From positions 141,084-205,083 of the forward strand of contig PLZS01000099.1 of assembly GCA_003153555.1 (NCBI GenBank): DNA of 64,000 bases. The letters run 5' to 3'. Positions 51,306 to 61,137 of this stretch are shown here, one piece after another; the first letter of the stretch is position 1; the number at the start of each line of letters is the position of its first letter. The notes under the pieces are model-generated. The model saw only the letters and a program-made list of their open reading frames with translations. It made no database searches and was not told the origin of the DNA. The stretch is from Candidatus Melainabacteria bacterium (lineage in GTDB: Bacteria > Cyanobacteriota > Vampirovibrionia > Obscuribacterales > Obscuribacteraceae). A program made the position numbers and the translations under genes.

Positions 51306-52247
51306 TCATATTAGATTGTTGAGAAAAGCTGCGATGGTCTGGTAGACAGAATCACACTCCTCTTGCACTAAAGATTCCATAAAGAGGAAAGCGTGCACCA
51401 TATCATCAAGGTGAACATGCTGATGTTGAACGCCGGCCTGTTTTAATCGCACCAAGTACTCTAGCGCCTCATCGCACAATGGATCGAAACCAGCAGAGAC
51501 CATCAAAGTGCGAGGCAGCGCAGCCGTGAATTCCTGGAACAGAGGCGAAACCAAATGACGGTCTTCGCCATGCTGAAAGTAGTTATCGAAATACCAGACG
51601 AGGCGGTCCCTGGTGAGGAAGTAATTGGTGCCGTTTTCGACAACTGATGCCTGGCTTAACGTATAGTCGAGGGAAGGGTAGATGAGAATTTGATTGGTAA
51701 TCTTGACTGAAGGATCGAACTGCGATCTTGCGCTGACAGTACTTGCCAGGGCACCACCGGCGGAGTCGCCAGCCAGCGAAAGCATTTGTTCATATGGCAA
51801 GGAACGGCGATCCAGCGCGTTCCATACCCCGTGAGCAGCGGTGTAGGCGTCAATCACGCCGGCTGGATACGGGTTCTCTGGCGCCAGGCGATATTCTACT
51901 GATACCACGATATGACCGGTGGCGGCCGCTAGCTTGCGGCAGATTGGATCATATATCGAGACGTTTCCGGCCATTCCCCCGCCACCGTGATAATACACGA
52001 TCACCGGGCGCGCCTGAGCCGGTGCAGGGTGATAAATGCGCACTGGTACATCATAATCACGTCCGTTTATGATCTCGTCATTAACCCAGGCAATGGCAGG
52101 GCGCTGCCTGATCATGGCACGAACCGTATTCTCCAGGGACTCGCGGGCACCAATAGCTGTTGGCTTGTAACCGTTGGACTTCATGACGGCGAGTTGACTG
52201 TGTACTTCAATCAACCACGCGGAAAGCTTTGCACTGACCTGGCGCAT
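51306..52247 (-). CDS. HSL-type alpha/beta hydrolase/esterase
   Basis: 313 aa from the ATG at 52247 (GGAG 6 bases upstream). The oxyanion-hole motif is YYHGGGG near residue 90, the nucleophile is S162 in AGDSAGGAL, the acid is in SAGFDPLCDEA and the base His is in DDMVHAFL. These define the hormone-sensitive-lipase (bacterial family IV) esterases, active on short acyl esters. The start lies 56 bases after the stop of panD on the same strand, so the two are likely cotranscribed. A fragment of its 3' end is found at 49054. Confidence 0.9.
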   Translation of the reverse strand: MRQVSAKLSAWLIEVHSQLAVMKSNGYKPTAIGARESLENTVRAMIRQRPAIAWVNDEIINGRDYDVPVRIYHPAPAQARPVIVYYHGGGGMAGNVSIYDPICRKLAAATGHIVVSVEYRLAPENPYPAGVIDAYTAAHGVWNALDRRSLPYEQMLSLAGDSAGGALASTVSARSQFDPSVKITNQILIYPSLDYTLSQASVVENGTNYFLTRDRLVWYFDNYFQHGEDRHLVSPLFQEFTAALPRTLMVSAGFDPLCDEALEYLVRLKQAGVQHQHVHLDDMVHAFLFMESLVQEECDSVYQTIAAFLNNLI

Positions 52248-52302
52248 TCCTGTCTCCATGTATGTTCAGTGCTTTTACAACTTCTTTCGATGAAAGTCAA
52301 AT

Positions 52303-52719
52303 TCAATGTAGAGAAAACAATCGGTTGTGCGTGGCTGCCATCTCTGGTCCTGGGATTTCTTCCCGGATCTCCTTGATTCTATTTTGTTCGTCTACAAAAA
52401 CCACAATCGGTTTGAAAGAACCGACATCTTTCTCTTCAATTTGCACAAATCGAGCAATTATGACGATATCTCCCGGTGAAATCAGATGAGCTGCGGCACC
52501 ATTTATACAGATATCAGTTGATCCAGGCCGACCACTGATAGCATACGTTTCCAATCTAGTGCCTGACGTCACATTCCAAATATTCACAGCTTCATACGGG
52601 CGCAGATTGGCTGCTTGAAGTAGTTCTGGAGAGATTGTAACGCTGCCCTCATAGCTAAGATCCGCCTGTGTAACTCTGGCCCGATGTATCTTGGAACCGA
52701 GCATTTTTCTATAGAGCAT
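52303..52719 (-). CDS. panD: Aspartate 1-decarboxylase
   Basis: 138 aa, the usual length. It makes beta-alanine from L-aspartate for pantothenate and CoA synthesis, using a pyruvoyl group formed by self-cleavage. The cleavage site is G25-S26 in LSYEGSVTI; MLGSKIHRARVTQADL, NIWNVTSGTRLETYAI and NGAAAHLISPGDIVIIA are diagnostic. AGGGG lies 8 bases before the ATG. Other pan genes are not in the window. The C-terminal tail is slightly longer than in E. coli. Confidence 0.97.
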   Translation of the reverse strand: MLYRKMLGSKIHRARVTQADLSYEGSVTISPELLQAANLRPYEAVNIWNVTSGTRLETYAISGRPGSTDICINGAAAHLISPGDIVIIARFVQIEEKDVGSFKPIVVFVDEQNRIKEIREEIPGPEMAATHNRLFSLH

Positions 52720-53014
52720 TCAGTTTCCCCTTCTCGTTTATTTACTGTGCTCTTCCTGATTGTAGAAAGTGCATACTGGGATCAATCGTCCGCTTCTGTC
52801 GCAGAGAATGGCATCTGGTATAGCTTGAACTGGAATTATTCAACACCTAATGATCCCTGTGTTTGCTCCAACTTTAATACGATAAGAAAACTGGTGTCAA
52901 ATGAAGATAAAACGATAGTTTTTCGTCAACTGGCACGTCGTTAATCGCCCGGTGCTGAGGCGTTGGTGCTCACCTAACTTAGAAAGTCAATCAAATCTTC
53001 GACTAAGGGATGTA

Positions 53015-53031
53015 TTTTATGACAATTTTAT
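53015..53031 (+). promoter_or_regulatory. 11-bp-period direct-repeat box pair
   Basis: TTTTAT (53015-53020) and TTTTAT (53026-53031), both boxes identical, period 11 bp, about 145 bases before the LysM-like gene at 53177. The rest of 52720-53176 shows no gene I can support. Confidence 0.5.
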
Positions 53032-53176
53032 GGGGCTAGTTTTATCGTTGATTCTTGCCAAGAGGAAGAGTGATTACGGATTCCACAGGTGCAACACAGG
53101 CACCCAGTAAGGACGTACAGCCTCCTAGCATCCATGAAGTTGCGAACTATTCCAATGATTCTAGAAGGATATTTTG

Positions 53177-54016
53177 ATGAAGGCACTATCCCAAACATCT
53201 GCGGCCGTCCGATCGATAACCAAGGTTGAACAATCGCCCGACCGGCTTGAGTTGGAAAAAGTTATAAACGTGACGTTCATGACTATGTTGGAAACTCCGG
53301 ATCTCTCATGCGTCTATCGAGTCAGTGCAGGTGAAACAGCCCGCTCCATTGTTCAACTAGCACTGAAGAAGAGTTTGGATCGCGAGCCGGTTACTGCCGA
53401 AATTGAAAGCCATTTGTGCGAAGTAGCAAAGCTAAATCAAGACAACATTGAAAACCTGAAACCAGGTGAGATCTTTTTGCTGCCTATGGAACACCATCAC
53501 GCACTTGGTCACAAAAGGCGCACAACACATCCGACTGCTGACGTCTCACGCCGGGTGCTCCAATCTGCAAATTGCCCAAGACCTGCCAACGTGGAATTAG
53601 TCATTGCCCCTCCCGGGTTGGACGCGGCGCCAGGCCGTTGCATTAAAGGCGACGATAGCATAATCGCGACTCGAAACGCTTCCCAGCCCGAAGACAACGA
53701 AATCAACGCGACAGTTTCATACCATTATCAAGGCGAACTTTCTTCCAGTTTTCTTGGTTTGTTGCGCTCGTTTTTCGTTGCCTCAGAGACTAGAAATTCA
53801 GTAGGAGAACTCCTGACCAGCAAGATTGAATACGACGGGTTTGGCACTTCGATCAAGTTCATGACGATTGCAGGCGTGATTGAACTGCTAGTGCGCACTA
53901 TTGAAACAAAGTACGAATATTCATCTGACTTATACGAGACTGTTGTGGTTTGCGCAGATGGAATGAAGCACACCTTAGCATCATCTCGTGATGGCAACCG
54001 AACCTGGCGCATATAG
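53177..54016 (+). CDS. LysM-like domain protein, 279 aa
   Basis: ATG at 53177 with AAGGA 8 bases upstream. Residues 45-115 resemble a LysM/FimV-type module (VYRVSAGETARSIVQLAL ... VAKLNQDNIENLKPGEIFLLP), like that in the protein at 3570. The C-terminal ~100 residues are a separate beta-rich domain without known motif. There is no clear signal peptide. The gene ends four bases before the likely start of the glucanase, so the two are coupled and may act together at the cell envelope. Confidence 0.65.
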   Translation: MKALSQTSAAVRSITKVEQSPDRLELEKVINVTFMTMLETPDLSCVYRVSAGETARSIVQLALKKSLDREPVTAEIESHLCEVAKLNQDNIENLKPGEIFLLPMEHHHALGHKRRTTHPTADVSRRVLQSANCPRPANVELVIAPPGLDAAPGRCIKGDDSIIATRNASQPEDNEINATVSYHYQGELSSSFLGLLRSFFVASETRNSVGELLTSKIEYDGFGTSIKFMTIAGVIELLVRTIETKYEYSSDLYETVVVCADGMKHTLASSRDGNRTWRI

Positions 54017-54020
54017 AACT

Positions 54021-55427
54021 ATGACTACAGCTCTGCGCCAGTTCCTCGGTTGGACACTGTCTACTTGTTTTGTCTTATCGGGTGCGCCACTCCAGGCTGC
54101 GACTAAAACGCATAAAACCACAGCGCCAGTTTCCGACCAGTTCCTCTCTGAACTGGAAAAAGCGCACTTCCGCTATTTCGTTGATAACAGCGAGCAAAGC
54201 AACGGACTGACGATGGACAGCTCACGCAGCGATACCGCTTGCAGCATCGCCGCCGTTGGCTTCTCACTTACCTCGCATGCGATCGCAGCAGAACGAGCGT
54301 ACGAGCCTAGAGGCGAGGCAGTCAATTATGTTTTGAAAACTCTGCGCACGCTCTGGACACTACCACAGGGCGAAGGCACCACTGGTATCTCCGGCTATCA
54401 CGGATTCTTTTATCATTTCTTGGACCGTAAAACCGGCTTGCGCACTTGGGGGTGCGAGCTATCGACGATCGACACCGCCTTGCTCATGGCCGGTGTGCTC
54501 ACTTGCCAGTCGTATTTCAGCGGCGACAACGCTGAAGAAACGGAAATTCGCGACCTGGCAAAACGGCTCTATGAGCGCGTTGAGTGGAATTGGATTTATC
54601 GCCCGAGCGGCTACATCGCGATGGGTTGGGAACCTGAGCCCGGCAAAGGATTTTTACAAAGCGAGTGGAGTATGTTCTGCGAGGGTCCGATCCTTCTCGT
54701 TTTAGCGCTGGGATCGCCTACGCATGCCGTTCCTACCGAGGCTTGGGCGAACTATGTGAAGAACTATAAGATGGATAGCACCTACGGTAAGAAGCGCATC
54801 AGTTTTGCTCCCACCTACGGCTATCAATATCCGCAGTGCTGGATTGATTTCCGCGGTCTAAAAGACAGCGCCGTGGAAAAATTAGGTTTCGATTATTTTG
54901 AGAATGCCCGCCGTATTTTGATCGCGCAACACACATACGCAGTCGCCAACCCAATGGGCTGGCGGGATTACGGCAAGACATGCTGGGGATTAACTGCGTG
55001 CGACGGACCTGTGGGACACGGCGATGACAAAAAAACGTTCCGCGGCAAACCTGTGGAATTCCGCGGATATTCGTCCCGTGGCTGCCCGAACGACTTCGAC
55101 GACGGCACAATTGCGCCGACAGCGTTGGCAGCGTCAGTTCCATACGCACCGAACCTGGTGATTCCGACTCTCAAGCAGTGGCGCAAAAAACGCCCGGAAA
55201 TCTGGGGAACATGCGGCTTTCAGGATGCCTTTAATCCATCATATGACGAAAGCAAACCGTCCGGCTGGGTTGACCCGTCTTTCCTCGCAATCGACCAAGG
55301 TCCGATTGTGATCATGATTGAGAACTATCGAAGCGCCCTGATATGGAACCTGATGAAGAACCATGAAGTGTTCATACGTGGGTTGAAGCGCGCCGGCTTT
55401 AGTGGGAGCTGGCTAGCTGCAAAATAG
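54021..55427 (+). CDS. Exported GH144-like glucanase (glycoamylase domain)
   Basis: 468 aa. The ATG at 54021 puts a signal peptide at the N-terminus (FLGWTLSTCFVLSGAPLQAA). The mature part matches the glycoamylase (PF10091-type) family: AHFRYFVDNSEQSNGLTMD, ISGYHGFFYHFLDRKTGLRT, WGLTACDGP and GTCGFQDAFNP are characteristic, as is the final IVIMIENYRSALIWNLM. Characterised GH144 enzymes cleave beta-1,2-glucans; activity here is inferred. A longer form starting at 53988 would overlap the upstream gene. Confidence 0.85.
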   Translation: MTTALRQFLGWTLSTCFVLSGAPLQAATKTHKTTAPVSDQFLSELEKAHFRYFVDNSEQSNGLTMDSSRSDTACSIAAVGFSLTSHAIAAERAYEPRGEAVNYVLKTLRTLWTLPQGEGTTGISGYHGFFYHFLDRKTGLRTWGCELSTIDTALLMAGVLTCQSYFSGDNAEETEIRDLAKRLYERVEWNWIYRPSGYIAMGWEPEPGKGFLQSEWSMFCEGPILLVLALGSPTHAVPTEAWANYVKNYKMDSTYGKKRISFAPTYGYQYPQCWIDFRGLKDSAVEKLGFDYFENARRILIAQHTYAVANPMGWRDYGKTCWGLTACDGPVGHGDDKKTFRGKPVEFRGYSSRGCPNDFDDGTIAPTALAASVPYAPNLVIPTLKQWRKKRPEIWGTCGFQDAFNPSYDESKPSGWVDPSFLAIDQGPIVIMIENYRSALIWNLMKNHEVFIRGLKRAGFSGSWLAAK

Positions 55428-55509
55428 GACGGCTCGATTCGTCTGCATTGAGAACTGCATTTGCCAGTGTCACTGCGCTCTGGCCACAACGTGCGTCTTG
55501 ATGCTTTCT

Positions 55510-56361
55510 CTATGATTTTGGCTTCTCGGCCTGTTGCAGTTTTTTGATCAAGGCGTCGGCTGCCTCGATTTTCGCAAAAGCGGGGCTGTTTCCCTTTGCA
55601 TCTTCTCTAAGTAAATGACCCACGTCAGTATTCTTGGCATACTCTTGCCAGTTTCTATTAGTCCATAGTTCTTTGGCTGAGAGACCCTGGTATTCTGGCT
55701 TTTTCATTTCGGCATCTCGGTCCGACTTCTGCTTTGCCAACACCTGTTCCATTTTCCCAGCACTAGCGGCGCCTGTGGCAACATAGGGACTGCCAACCGG
55801 GAAGCCTTTCATCTTTTCCATCCCGGCGCTGTTGAGACCTTTGTCGTTCTCCATCTGCCTGACCATCCCATCATGCAGTTTATTTGGATTCACTTCCAGA
55901 CCTGCTTTCTTCATTTGAGCAGCTACATCAGGAGTTAGGGACTCTCCTATTTTTTTGTCTGTAGGCGTCAGTCGTTCAGCTTGCTGATGTTTCTTTTGAT
56001 GCTCCACCAGCGCGCCGACTTCTTTCTGTTGCTGTTCGGGAGTCAACACCTGGTCTTTGCTGGTGTAGTAGTTGCGATGCAGTTCGCCGTTTTTGCCCAG
56101 TTCGGTCTTTACTTTGTCCTTGGCTTCTTTCGCTATGTCGCCAATCGAAAGACCACCCAGCAGTTCATGAGTCTTCATGCGCTCAAGGGCCTGCCTTGGT
56201 CCTTCATTTTTTAAATAGTGATTCTGTCCGTCCAGTTTTGAGTATGCTGAGTCCCAAAACTTTTTGGAAACTTCGTCCATTCCGGCTTCATGCTTGGTCA
56301 ACCACTCCGGAGGTTTTGCCGGTTGTTTTTCCGCTGGCGTATGTGGTGCCATTTCTGCCAT
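55510..56361 (-). CDS. Charged hypothetical protein, 283 aa
   Basis: GAGG lies 8 bases before the ATG. A very hydrophilic protein rich in Lys, Glu and Gln, with long predicted helices (KEVGALVEHQKKHQQAERL; AGKMEQVLAKQKSDRDAEM) and no signal peptide or membrane segment. Low-complexity proteins of this type are common in this window. Function unknown. A box pair lies 60 bases upstream. Confidence 0.65.
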   Translation of the reverse strand: MAEMAPHTPAEKQPAKPPEWLTKHEAGMDEVSKKFWDSAYSKLDGQNHYLKNEGPRQALERMKTHELLGGLSIGDIAKEAKDKVKTELGKNGELHRNYYTSKDQVLTPEQQQKEVGALVEHQKKHQQAERLTPTDKKIGESLTPDVAAQMKKAGLEVNPNKLHDGMVRQMENDKGLNSAGMEKMKGFPVGSPYVATGAASAGKMEQVLAKQKSDRDAEMKKPEYQGLSAKELWTNRNWQEYAKNTDVGHLLREDAKGNSPAFAKIEAADALIKKLQQAEKPKS

Positions 56362-56421
56362 TTCTCATTCCTCAAGAACTATACCTGCCTACTCAAGTAT
56401 GAAGATTTTGACGGATTTGAT

Positions 56422-56438
56422 GTAAAATCCTGATAAAA
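56422..56438 (-). promoter_or_regulatory. 11-bp-period direct-repeat box pair
   Basis: Minus strand TTTTAT (56438-56433) and TTTTAC (56427-56422), period 11 bp, 60 bases before the 283-aa gene. Confidence 0.5.
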
Positions 56439-56518
56439 GTTTCCTACTTCATGCCACACAAACTGAATCATCGACCATGGCAACAACCGACCACTGCGAG
56501 AGCCGCTTCTACCCGGAT

Positions 56519-59500
56519 TTATTTGAAACATTCAGGAGCGCCAGTGGCAAACATTTTTTCGACAATGCGTCTGCTAAATTGATCAAGGGGCACAGTATCA
56601 AAGTCATGTGATTTCAATTTGAATATTCCAGCTACTGTTCCCACCCGATAGCAAAAAAGAGTGCGGTGTTCCTGACCGACAACTCGGTCGATGTTCAGCT
56701 TTTCTTCATCTGAAACAAACTCAAATTGCGGTGATGAATTGACTTGATTGAAAAAGTTCTGAATCGTCTGGTGTTTTATTTTCCTACCATCTACGCGAAA
56801 CATCTGTGGCCCCAACAAATCGCCGTCTTTCTTAGCGAGCGCAGAACACAGCATAGTGCCGACAGAAATTATCAGCTGATTGCGAAAATCCTCTGGCAAA
56901 TCTTGCAATGTTTTAAGCGCACCGATCAAACCAATTTGATACTTATGGCTCTCGCCCGTAATCGATTTCACCGTTTCTACTTCAATGAAATTATCAAATT
57001 CGTCTAAATACATCGCCACCCGATTGGCGCTCCGACCTGATTTTTCAGCCATTGCCATCGCGGCTTGTTTCACTCCGGTGACAAGTAAACTGCCAAGCAG
57101 ATTTGCATTTTGATCTAGCTGCCCTTTTGCCACTTTGACGATAAGGATTTGTTGATTTTGTATGATTTCTGTCAGGTTTACAACACCTTCTGTTTTTGTT
57201 AGCACTCGTCTTGTGCGTGCATCACTCAGCATCGGACCCACTCGGTTCAAAATTGGTTCGACCCAAGTAATCCACTGCTCTGTTCTGGCCAGACGTTTGT
57301 ACTGTCCCCAAGTATCAAGCAAAGTAATGTGTTCTGCTCTCTCATCTTTTCGCTTCTCGATGGACTGCAGGAGAACATCTCTGAAGTCATTGTCATTGAG
57401 CAATGCGGGAAGATCTGCCAGCGTTCTGCCATTAACCATGAGCAAGAGTGCCGCGTTGCGCAAAATGTTTGCTGTTTGTTGATTCCACTGGCTCTGCGCA
57501 CCCGGAGGTTCTTTGTAAATGGCCTTGAAACCATGAACGATGGCAGATGCGGCGCTTTGCAAATCGTTGTTCTCAGGCATTTGTAGTGGATTATATCCAA
57601 GCGTATTGTTTGTATGGCACGGATCAAGGAGTCTCACTCTTTTTGAAATTGCCTTTCTGTTTGGATGCGTCGCAATCCAGCTTGTTACTAAATCAGTCAA
57701 GCCACCATCTGAATCAATAACAACAAGCGCTCGATCGTTTGCTTCGATATCATTTGCGATCATATGAGCCATCAATCGAGTCTTACCAGTATTGCTCGAT
57801 CCTAAAATGAGAATATGTGGATCTATCTCCCGGGCCTCAGGTGTAAGAGCAAGATCTTTGACTTCCCAAGGCCGCCATGGCTTCCACTCACATCTTCTTC
57901 CAAGAGGAAGACCACCAGCTTGGAGCGGTTGACTCAATTCTTGCATAGCCTTTCTGTGTTGTGCCTTGAACTGCGACGGCACATACTTTTCGTTTGCCCA
58001 ACGATTGAGCTTACCAGCCGGTCCAAATATCAGCACAGAACCGTAAAACAAGCTGATAGATGCACCAATTAACGAAACGGCTGCAATCATCAGTTTTGTA
58101 CTTAAATCCAATTTCTCAAACCAATCGAAGTGAGCAAATTCGCCTGGGCTCACTTCATTTCCGGACTGCTCATTGTCAACCAGGAAATCTGCTTGCCACA
58201 TGCCGGACTCCTGTCTGACCTGGTTCCGCAAAAATCCGCCAACAACATATTTGTGAGTCCAAAGTCCTGTTGCATAAAACGGATTGTTTCTATCAAGTGC
58301 GAGTTGCCCTTCCAATACGACAGGCTTTTCTTTGCTGTGTTGGTAAAACTTTTTCAGCTGAATAGTGTTCGGAGGAATAATCCTTCCTTCGATTCTGAAA
58401 TTACCGTATTCATCACGACCATGGCCAACAATGTTCAACCCAGTTTGCCTGGCTGTCACAGTCATCGGGTGTCCATCTGGACTCTGCGGCTCGGTGAACT
58501 CGAATCGCCAATATCCGCTCAATTTAGGGAAATTGTCAGAGAATATATTCAGACAAGTGAAAGCCACGATGCAAGTCACTCCAGCAACTGTCAGTAGCCA
58601 GAGCAACTTCGGCATACTTAGTCTGCTGATCAAGAAAGCGAAAATTGCTCGTTCGCTCTGTTTCGAGCAATTTTCTTCAGATGCATATTGAAAATCTTGC
58701 GAATGCTCAGAGCGTTTTGACGAGTTCTTACTTTTGCTAGCAGTGTAGACAGTCGACAAAGACTCTGTGGCGATATTATTGTGATCACAATCATTTGGAA
58801 ATTGCCAATCGTTCCCATGCTCTTCGCTCTCGAGATCGAGACGAGAAGATTCTTTTCCTCTATGTGATACTGCTTGTGGTGCTACTGAATCGACAACGAC
58901 GGCAAGTAGTTTATCTAAGAATTGATCTTGAAGTTGATTGCTTTGCTTGCCTGCAAGTCCTTGGCTTACTTCTTCTTCAGGCAGAACCTCTTGAATGTTT
59001 TGAGATGCTGCGGCGACCGTGGCACGGTCAGCATCAATTTGTTGCACAGCAGACTCTAACACTGCATCTGGTGCAGGTGAGGCACATTCGACCACCCTAG
59101 AGAGCTTTGTCAAAAGCTCGTGTGGAAATTGAGCATAGCCGCAGCCTGACAGAGCAGCAAGTTGCGCCTGAACATCGCCTTCCATTGTGGCAATCGCTTG
59201 TCCTCTTTCAATCACTGCGCTACCAACAGCCCGGTTATGAGCCTGGGGCAGGCACTGCAGTAAACCCGAGTTTTGAGATTGCAGAATTTGCCCTTTCGAC
59301 CAGTTCGGGCTGCCCGAGTCGTTGCCACCGTTTGCCGCACCTCGCACTCTGCACTCAGCCACAGCGAGTTGCATTCCACCTTCGCTCGGAGCGAACTGCA
59401 AGCTGTTGTTCTTAATGTATGAGTCCGGCGCCGACTCGAGCACTTGCACGTCGTTGCCTGACGCACAAGATTGAAGCGAAGATTGGTCAGCACCGAAAAT

Positions 59501-59752
59501 AGTCGCACAAGATTCTTTCTCTATATCTGTGCTGAATGATGATAAGAGTTGCTGGCTTACGACACGTTCCAGAGCCAACGAAATCAGTGGATCAACGTCG
59601 CTGCTAATCGCTTCGGATGCTTTCGATATACATGTTAGTACTGTCGACGTAGAAAGTGAACGTGCGGAGCCACAGTCTCTGCAGGTCTTGCTTCGATAGT
59701 TGAATAATGCTCCACAGATATGACACACTGAGACTGCCAAAGCAAACCTCAC
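56519..59752 (-). CDS. TraD/VirD4-like membrane ATPase with N-terminal zinc ribbon
   Basis: 1077 aa, GTG start just after an in-frame stop. C10-C13 and C24-C27 form a zinc ribbon. Residues 30-370 are low complexity. Transmembrane helices lie near 382-405 and 555-580. The ATPase belongs to the coupling-protein/FtsK-HerA group: Walker A ILILGSSNTGKTRL (K657), ALVVIDSDGG, Walker B RVAMYLDEFDNFIE, and a TraG/TraD-like C-terminal region (QIGLIGALKTLQDLPEDF, RTLFCYRVGT). Coupling proteins deliver DNA or proteins to type IV secretion channels. No relaxase or virB genes are visible nearby, apart from a membrane gene upstream. Confidence 0.75.
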   Translation of the reverse strand: MRFALAVSVCHICGALFNYRSKTCRDCGSARSLSTSTVLTCISKASEAISSDVDPLISLALERVVSQQLLSSFSTDIEKESCATIFGADQSSLQSCASGNDVQVLESAPDSYIKNNSLQFAPSEGGMQLAVAECRVRGAANGGNDSGSPNWSKGQILQSQNSGLLQCLPQAHNRAVGSAVIERGQAIATMEGDVQAQLAALSGCGYAQFPHELLTKLSRVVECASPAPDAVLESAVQQIDADRATVAAASQNIQEVLPEEEVSQGLAGKQSNQLQDQFLDKLLAVVVDSVAPQAVSHRGKESSRLDLESEEHGNDWQFPNDCDHNNIATESLSTVYTASKSKNSSKRSEHSQDFQYASEENCSKQSERAIFAFLISRLSMPKLLWLLTVAGVTCIVAFTCLNIFSDNFPKLSGYWRFEFTEPQSPDGHPMTVTARQTGLNIVGHGRDEYGNFRIEGRIIPPNTIQLKKFYQHSKEKPVVLEGQLALDRNNPFYATGLWTHKYVVGGFLRNQVRQESGMWQADFLVDNEQSGNEVSPGEFAHFDWFEKLDLSTKLMIAAVSLIGASISLFYGSVLIFGPAGKLNRWANEKYVPSQFKAQHRKAMQELSQPLQAGGLPLGRRCEWKPWRPWEVKDLALTPEAREIDPHILILGSSNTGKTRLMAHMIANDIEANDRALVVIDSDGGLTDLVTSWIATHPNRKAISKRVRLLDPCHTNNTLGYNPLQMPENNDLQSAASAIVHGFKAIYKEPPGAQSQWNQQTANILRNAALLLMVNGRTLADLPALLNDNDFRDVLLQSIEKRKDERAEHITLLDTWGQYKRLARTEQWITWVEPILNRVGPMLSDARTRRVLTKTEGVVNLTEIIQNQQILIVKVAKGQLDQNANLLGSLLVTGVKQAAMAMAEKSGRSANRVAMYLDEFDNFIEVETVKSITGESHKYQIGLIGALKTLQDLPEDFRNQLIISVGTMLCSALAKKDGDLLGPQMFRVDGRKIKHQTIQNFFNQVNSSPQFEFVSDEEKLNIDRVVGQEHRTLFCYRVGTVAGIFKLKSHDFDTVPLDQFSRRIVEKMFATGAPECFK

Positions 59753-59876
59753 AGGAAGTTACAGCTTTCGAAACCAACGAAATTTTGAGGTCGCCAATGC
59801 TGAAGCCAACAATTGAATATACGTTTGTTGATTGAAAACTAGTAAGAGAACATTTGTGCATTGTAGTGATCAGTCA

Positions 59877-59893
59877 ATAAAATTCACGTCAAA
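59877..59893 (-). promoter_or_regulatory. 11-bp-period direct-repeat box pair
   Basis: Minus strand TTTGAC (59893-59888) and TTTTAT (59882-59877), period 11 bp, 124 bases before the coupling-protein-like ATPase gene. Confidence 0.5.
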
Positions 59894-59952
59894 CGCACCA
59901 AATATAGTGGTACAAGCGGTCAAGAGCCCCAGCCTACAAAACCGTACATCGC

Positions 59953-61092
59953 TCAAGATGCGGCTAGTGCTGAGATTGGCTCTTGGCTAAGATATGGAAG
60001 GCGCTCTTTTGTGCAGATGTCCTTAAACAAATCATCCAAATTATAATCTGCGCCAGAATCTCCGTAGTTTGGCTGTAGAACCGTCAACTCACCATCTAGT
60101 AATTCCATCTTGGACTCCAGTGCTTTTTGACAAAGCACCGGCACTCCTGCTTCTTCCACAGTTCTCTCATCGGACACAATCAGCGTTTCAGCAACTATGC
60201 TAGTCAATATTGGTAACGGCTCCAGCTGGATCATATCGGCTGATTCAAGACGATCATTCTTCAGAGAAACCTCTGGGGACACGCTCGAAGCGGAACTAAA
60301 ACAAAGAGCTGCACTACCGCCTGTGATCACCAACTCTCCCACTTGTGCTTCTCTCCGCAGGCGCCAGTGACAATCAATCGCTGCTTTTGAAAGCTTCCGT
60401 TCCACAAGACTCATAACCGTGGGAACCGCACCGTAAGATTTGATCAGCTGATCGGCGATGTTCATATCACTTGCGAAAATTGCATCACAGATATGATCGC
60501 AAGCAAAATTGATCGAATTGAAATTCAATTGCCGTGAAATCTGGCTGTCGTCTGCGACATCAAGAACGCTAAAGTAGAGAAGCCGCGGCCAGTCCTCGGC
60601 TTGATTAGCTAAGCCAGACAAGTCGTTTGCGATTATGCAAGATTCCTGCCTTGAGTTAGAATTCGCACCTTCGCATTCGGGAACCTCAGCAACCAAAGGA
60701 GAAAGACTTGAGTCTGCTGCCCGTTTTGGTCCTCTCACAAATCCAAAATATGCATCAGTTAATTGACTTTTGCCAGCCCTTCCTGACATTAAGTGCTGGT
60801 ACAAACTTTCCCCGAATCTAGAGGGCAACTGATTCTCGGTCAACGAATTTGGATCAGGAGCATTAGTGCGTCCGCCCCTTTCGCCGACGACTTTAACCAT
60901 TAATTCGCATACAAGAGCAACCAAGCAAATCTGCAAAAGCAAGACAGAAACAAAAAGTGATCCTAAATTAGTTCGATCAGGCAACCAGGGAACCAACTGC
61001 CACCATTCTCCAGGTACCGCCTGCACGCTAGCAGCTGCATAAGCCGGCACCTGCGTGACAATGATCAAAGCAACCTGCGGCAGGTATTTCAC
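59953..61092 (-). CDS. Membrane protein, 379 aa, unknown
   Basis: Residues 1-21 look like a signal peptide (VALIIVTQVPAYAAA), followed by a transmembrane helix at about 44-66 (LGSLFVSVLLLQICLVALVCELMV). The remaining 310 residues are cytoplasmic, acidic and without recognised domains. It lies upstream of the TraD-like ATPase and downstream of the Sel1 gene on the same strand. A two-helix membrane partner of the ATPase is one possibility, by position only. Confidence 0.6.
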   Translation of the reverse strand: MKYLPQVALIIVTQVPAYAAASVQAVPGEWWQLVPWLPDRTNLGSLFVSVLLLQICLVALVCELMVKVVGERGGRTNAPDPNSLTENQLPSRFGESLYQHLMSGRAGKSQLTDAYFGFVRGPKRAADSSLSPLVAEVPECEGANSNSRQESCIIANDLSGLANQAEDWPRLLYFSVLDVADDSQISRQLNFNSINFACDHICDAIFASDMNIADQLIKSYGAVPTVMSLVERKLSKAAIDCHWRLRREAQVGELVITGGSAALCFSSASSVSPEVSLKNDRLESADMIQLEPLPILTSIVAETLIVSDERTVEEAGVPVLCQKALESKMELLDGELTVLQPNYGDSGADYNLDDLFKDICTKERLPYLSQEPISALAAS

Positions 61093-61137
61093 GTTAGCAC
61101 CCTCACCGAAGCCAAACAGAATCGTGTTACCAGCTAA

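Noticed and set aside
52684..52944. 86-codon frame on the plus strand
   Set aside because: Overlaps the start and leader of panD on the other strand, lacks a ribosome site and has no protein-like pattern.
59604..59861. 85-codon frame on the minus strand
   Set aside because: Overlaps the start of the TraD-like ATPase in another frame; begins only 15 bases after the box pair and looks like chance, though a leader peptide cannot be excluded.
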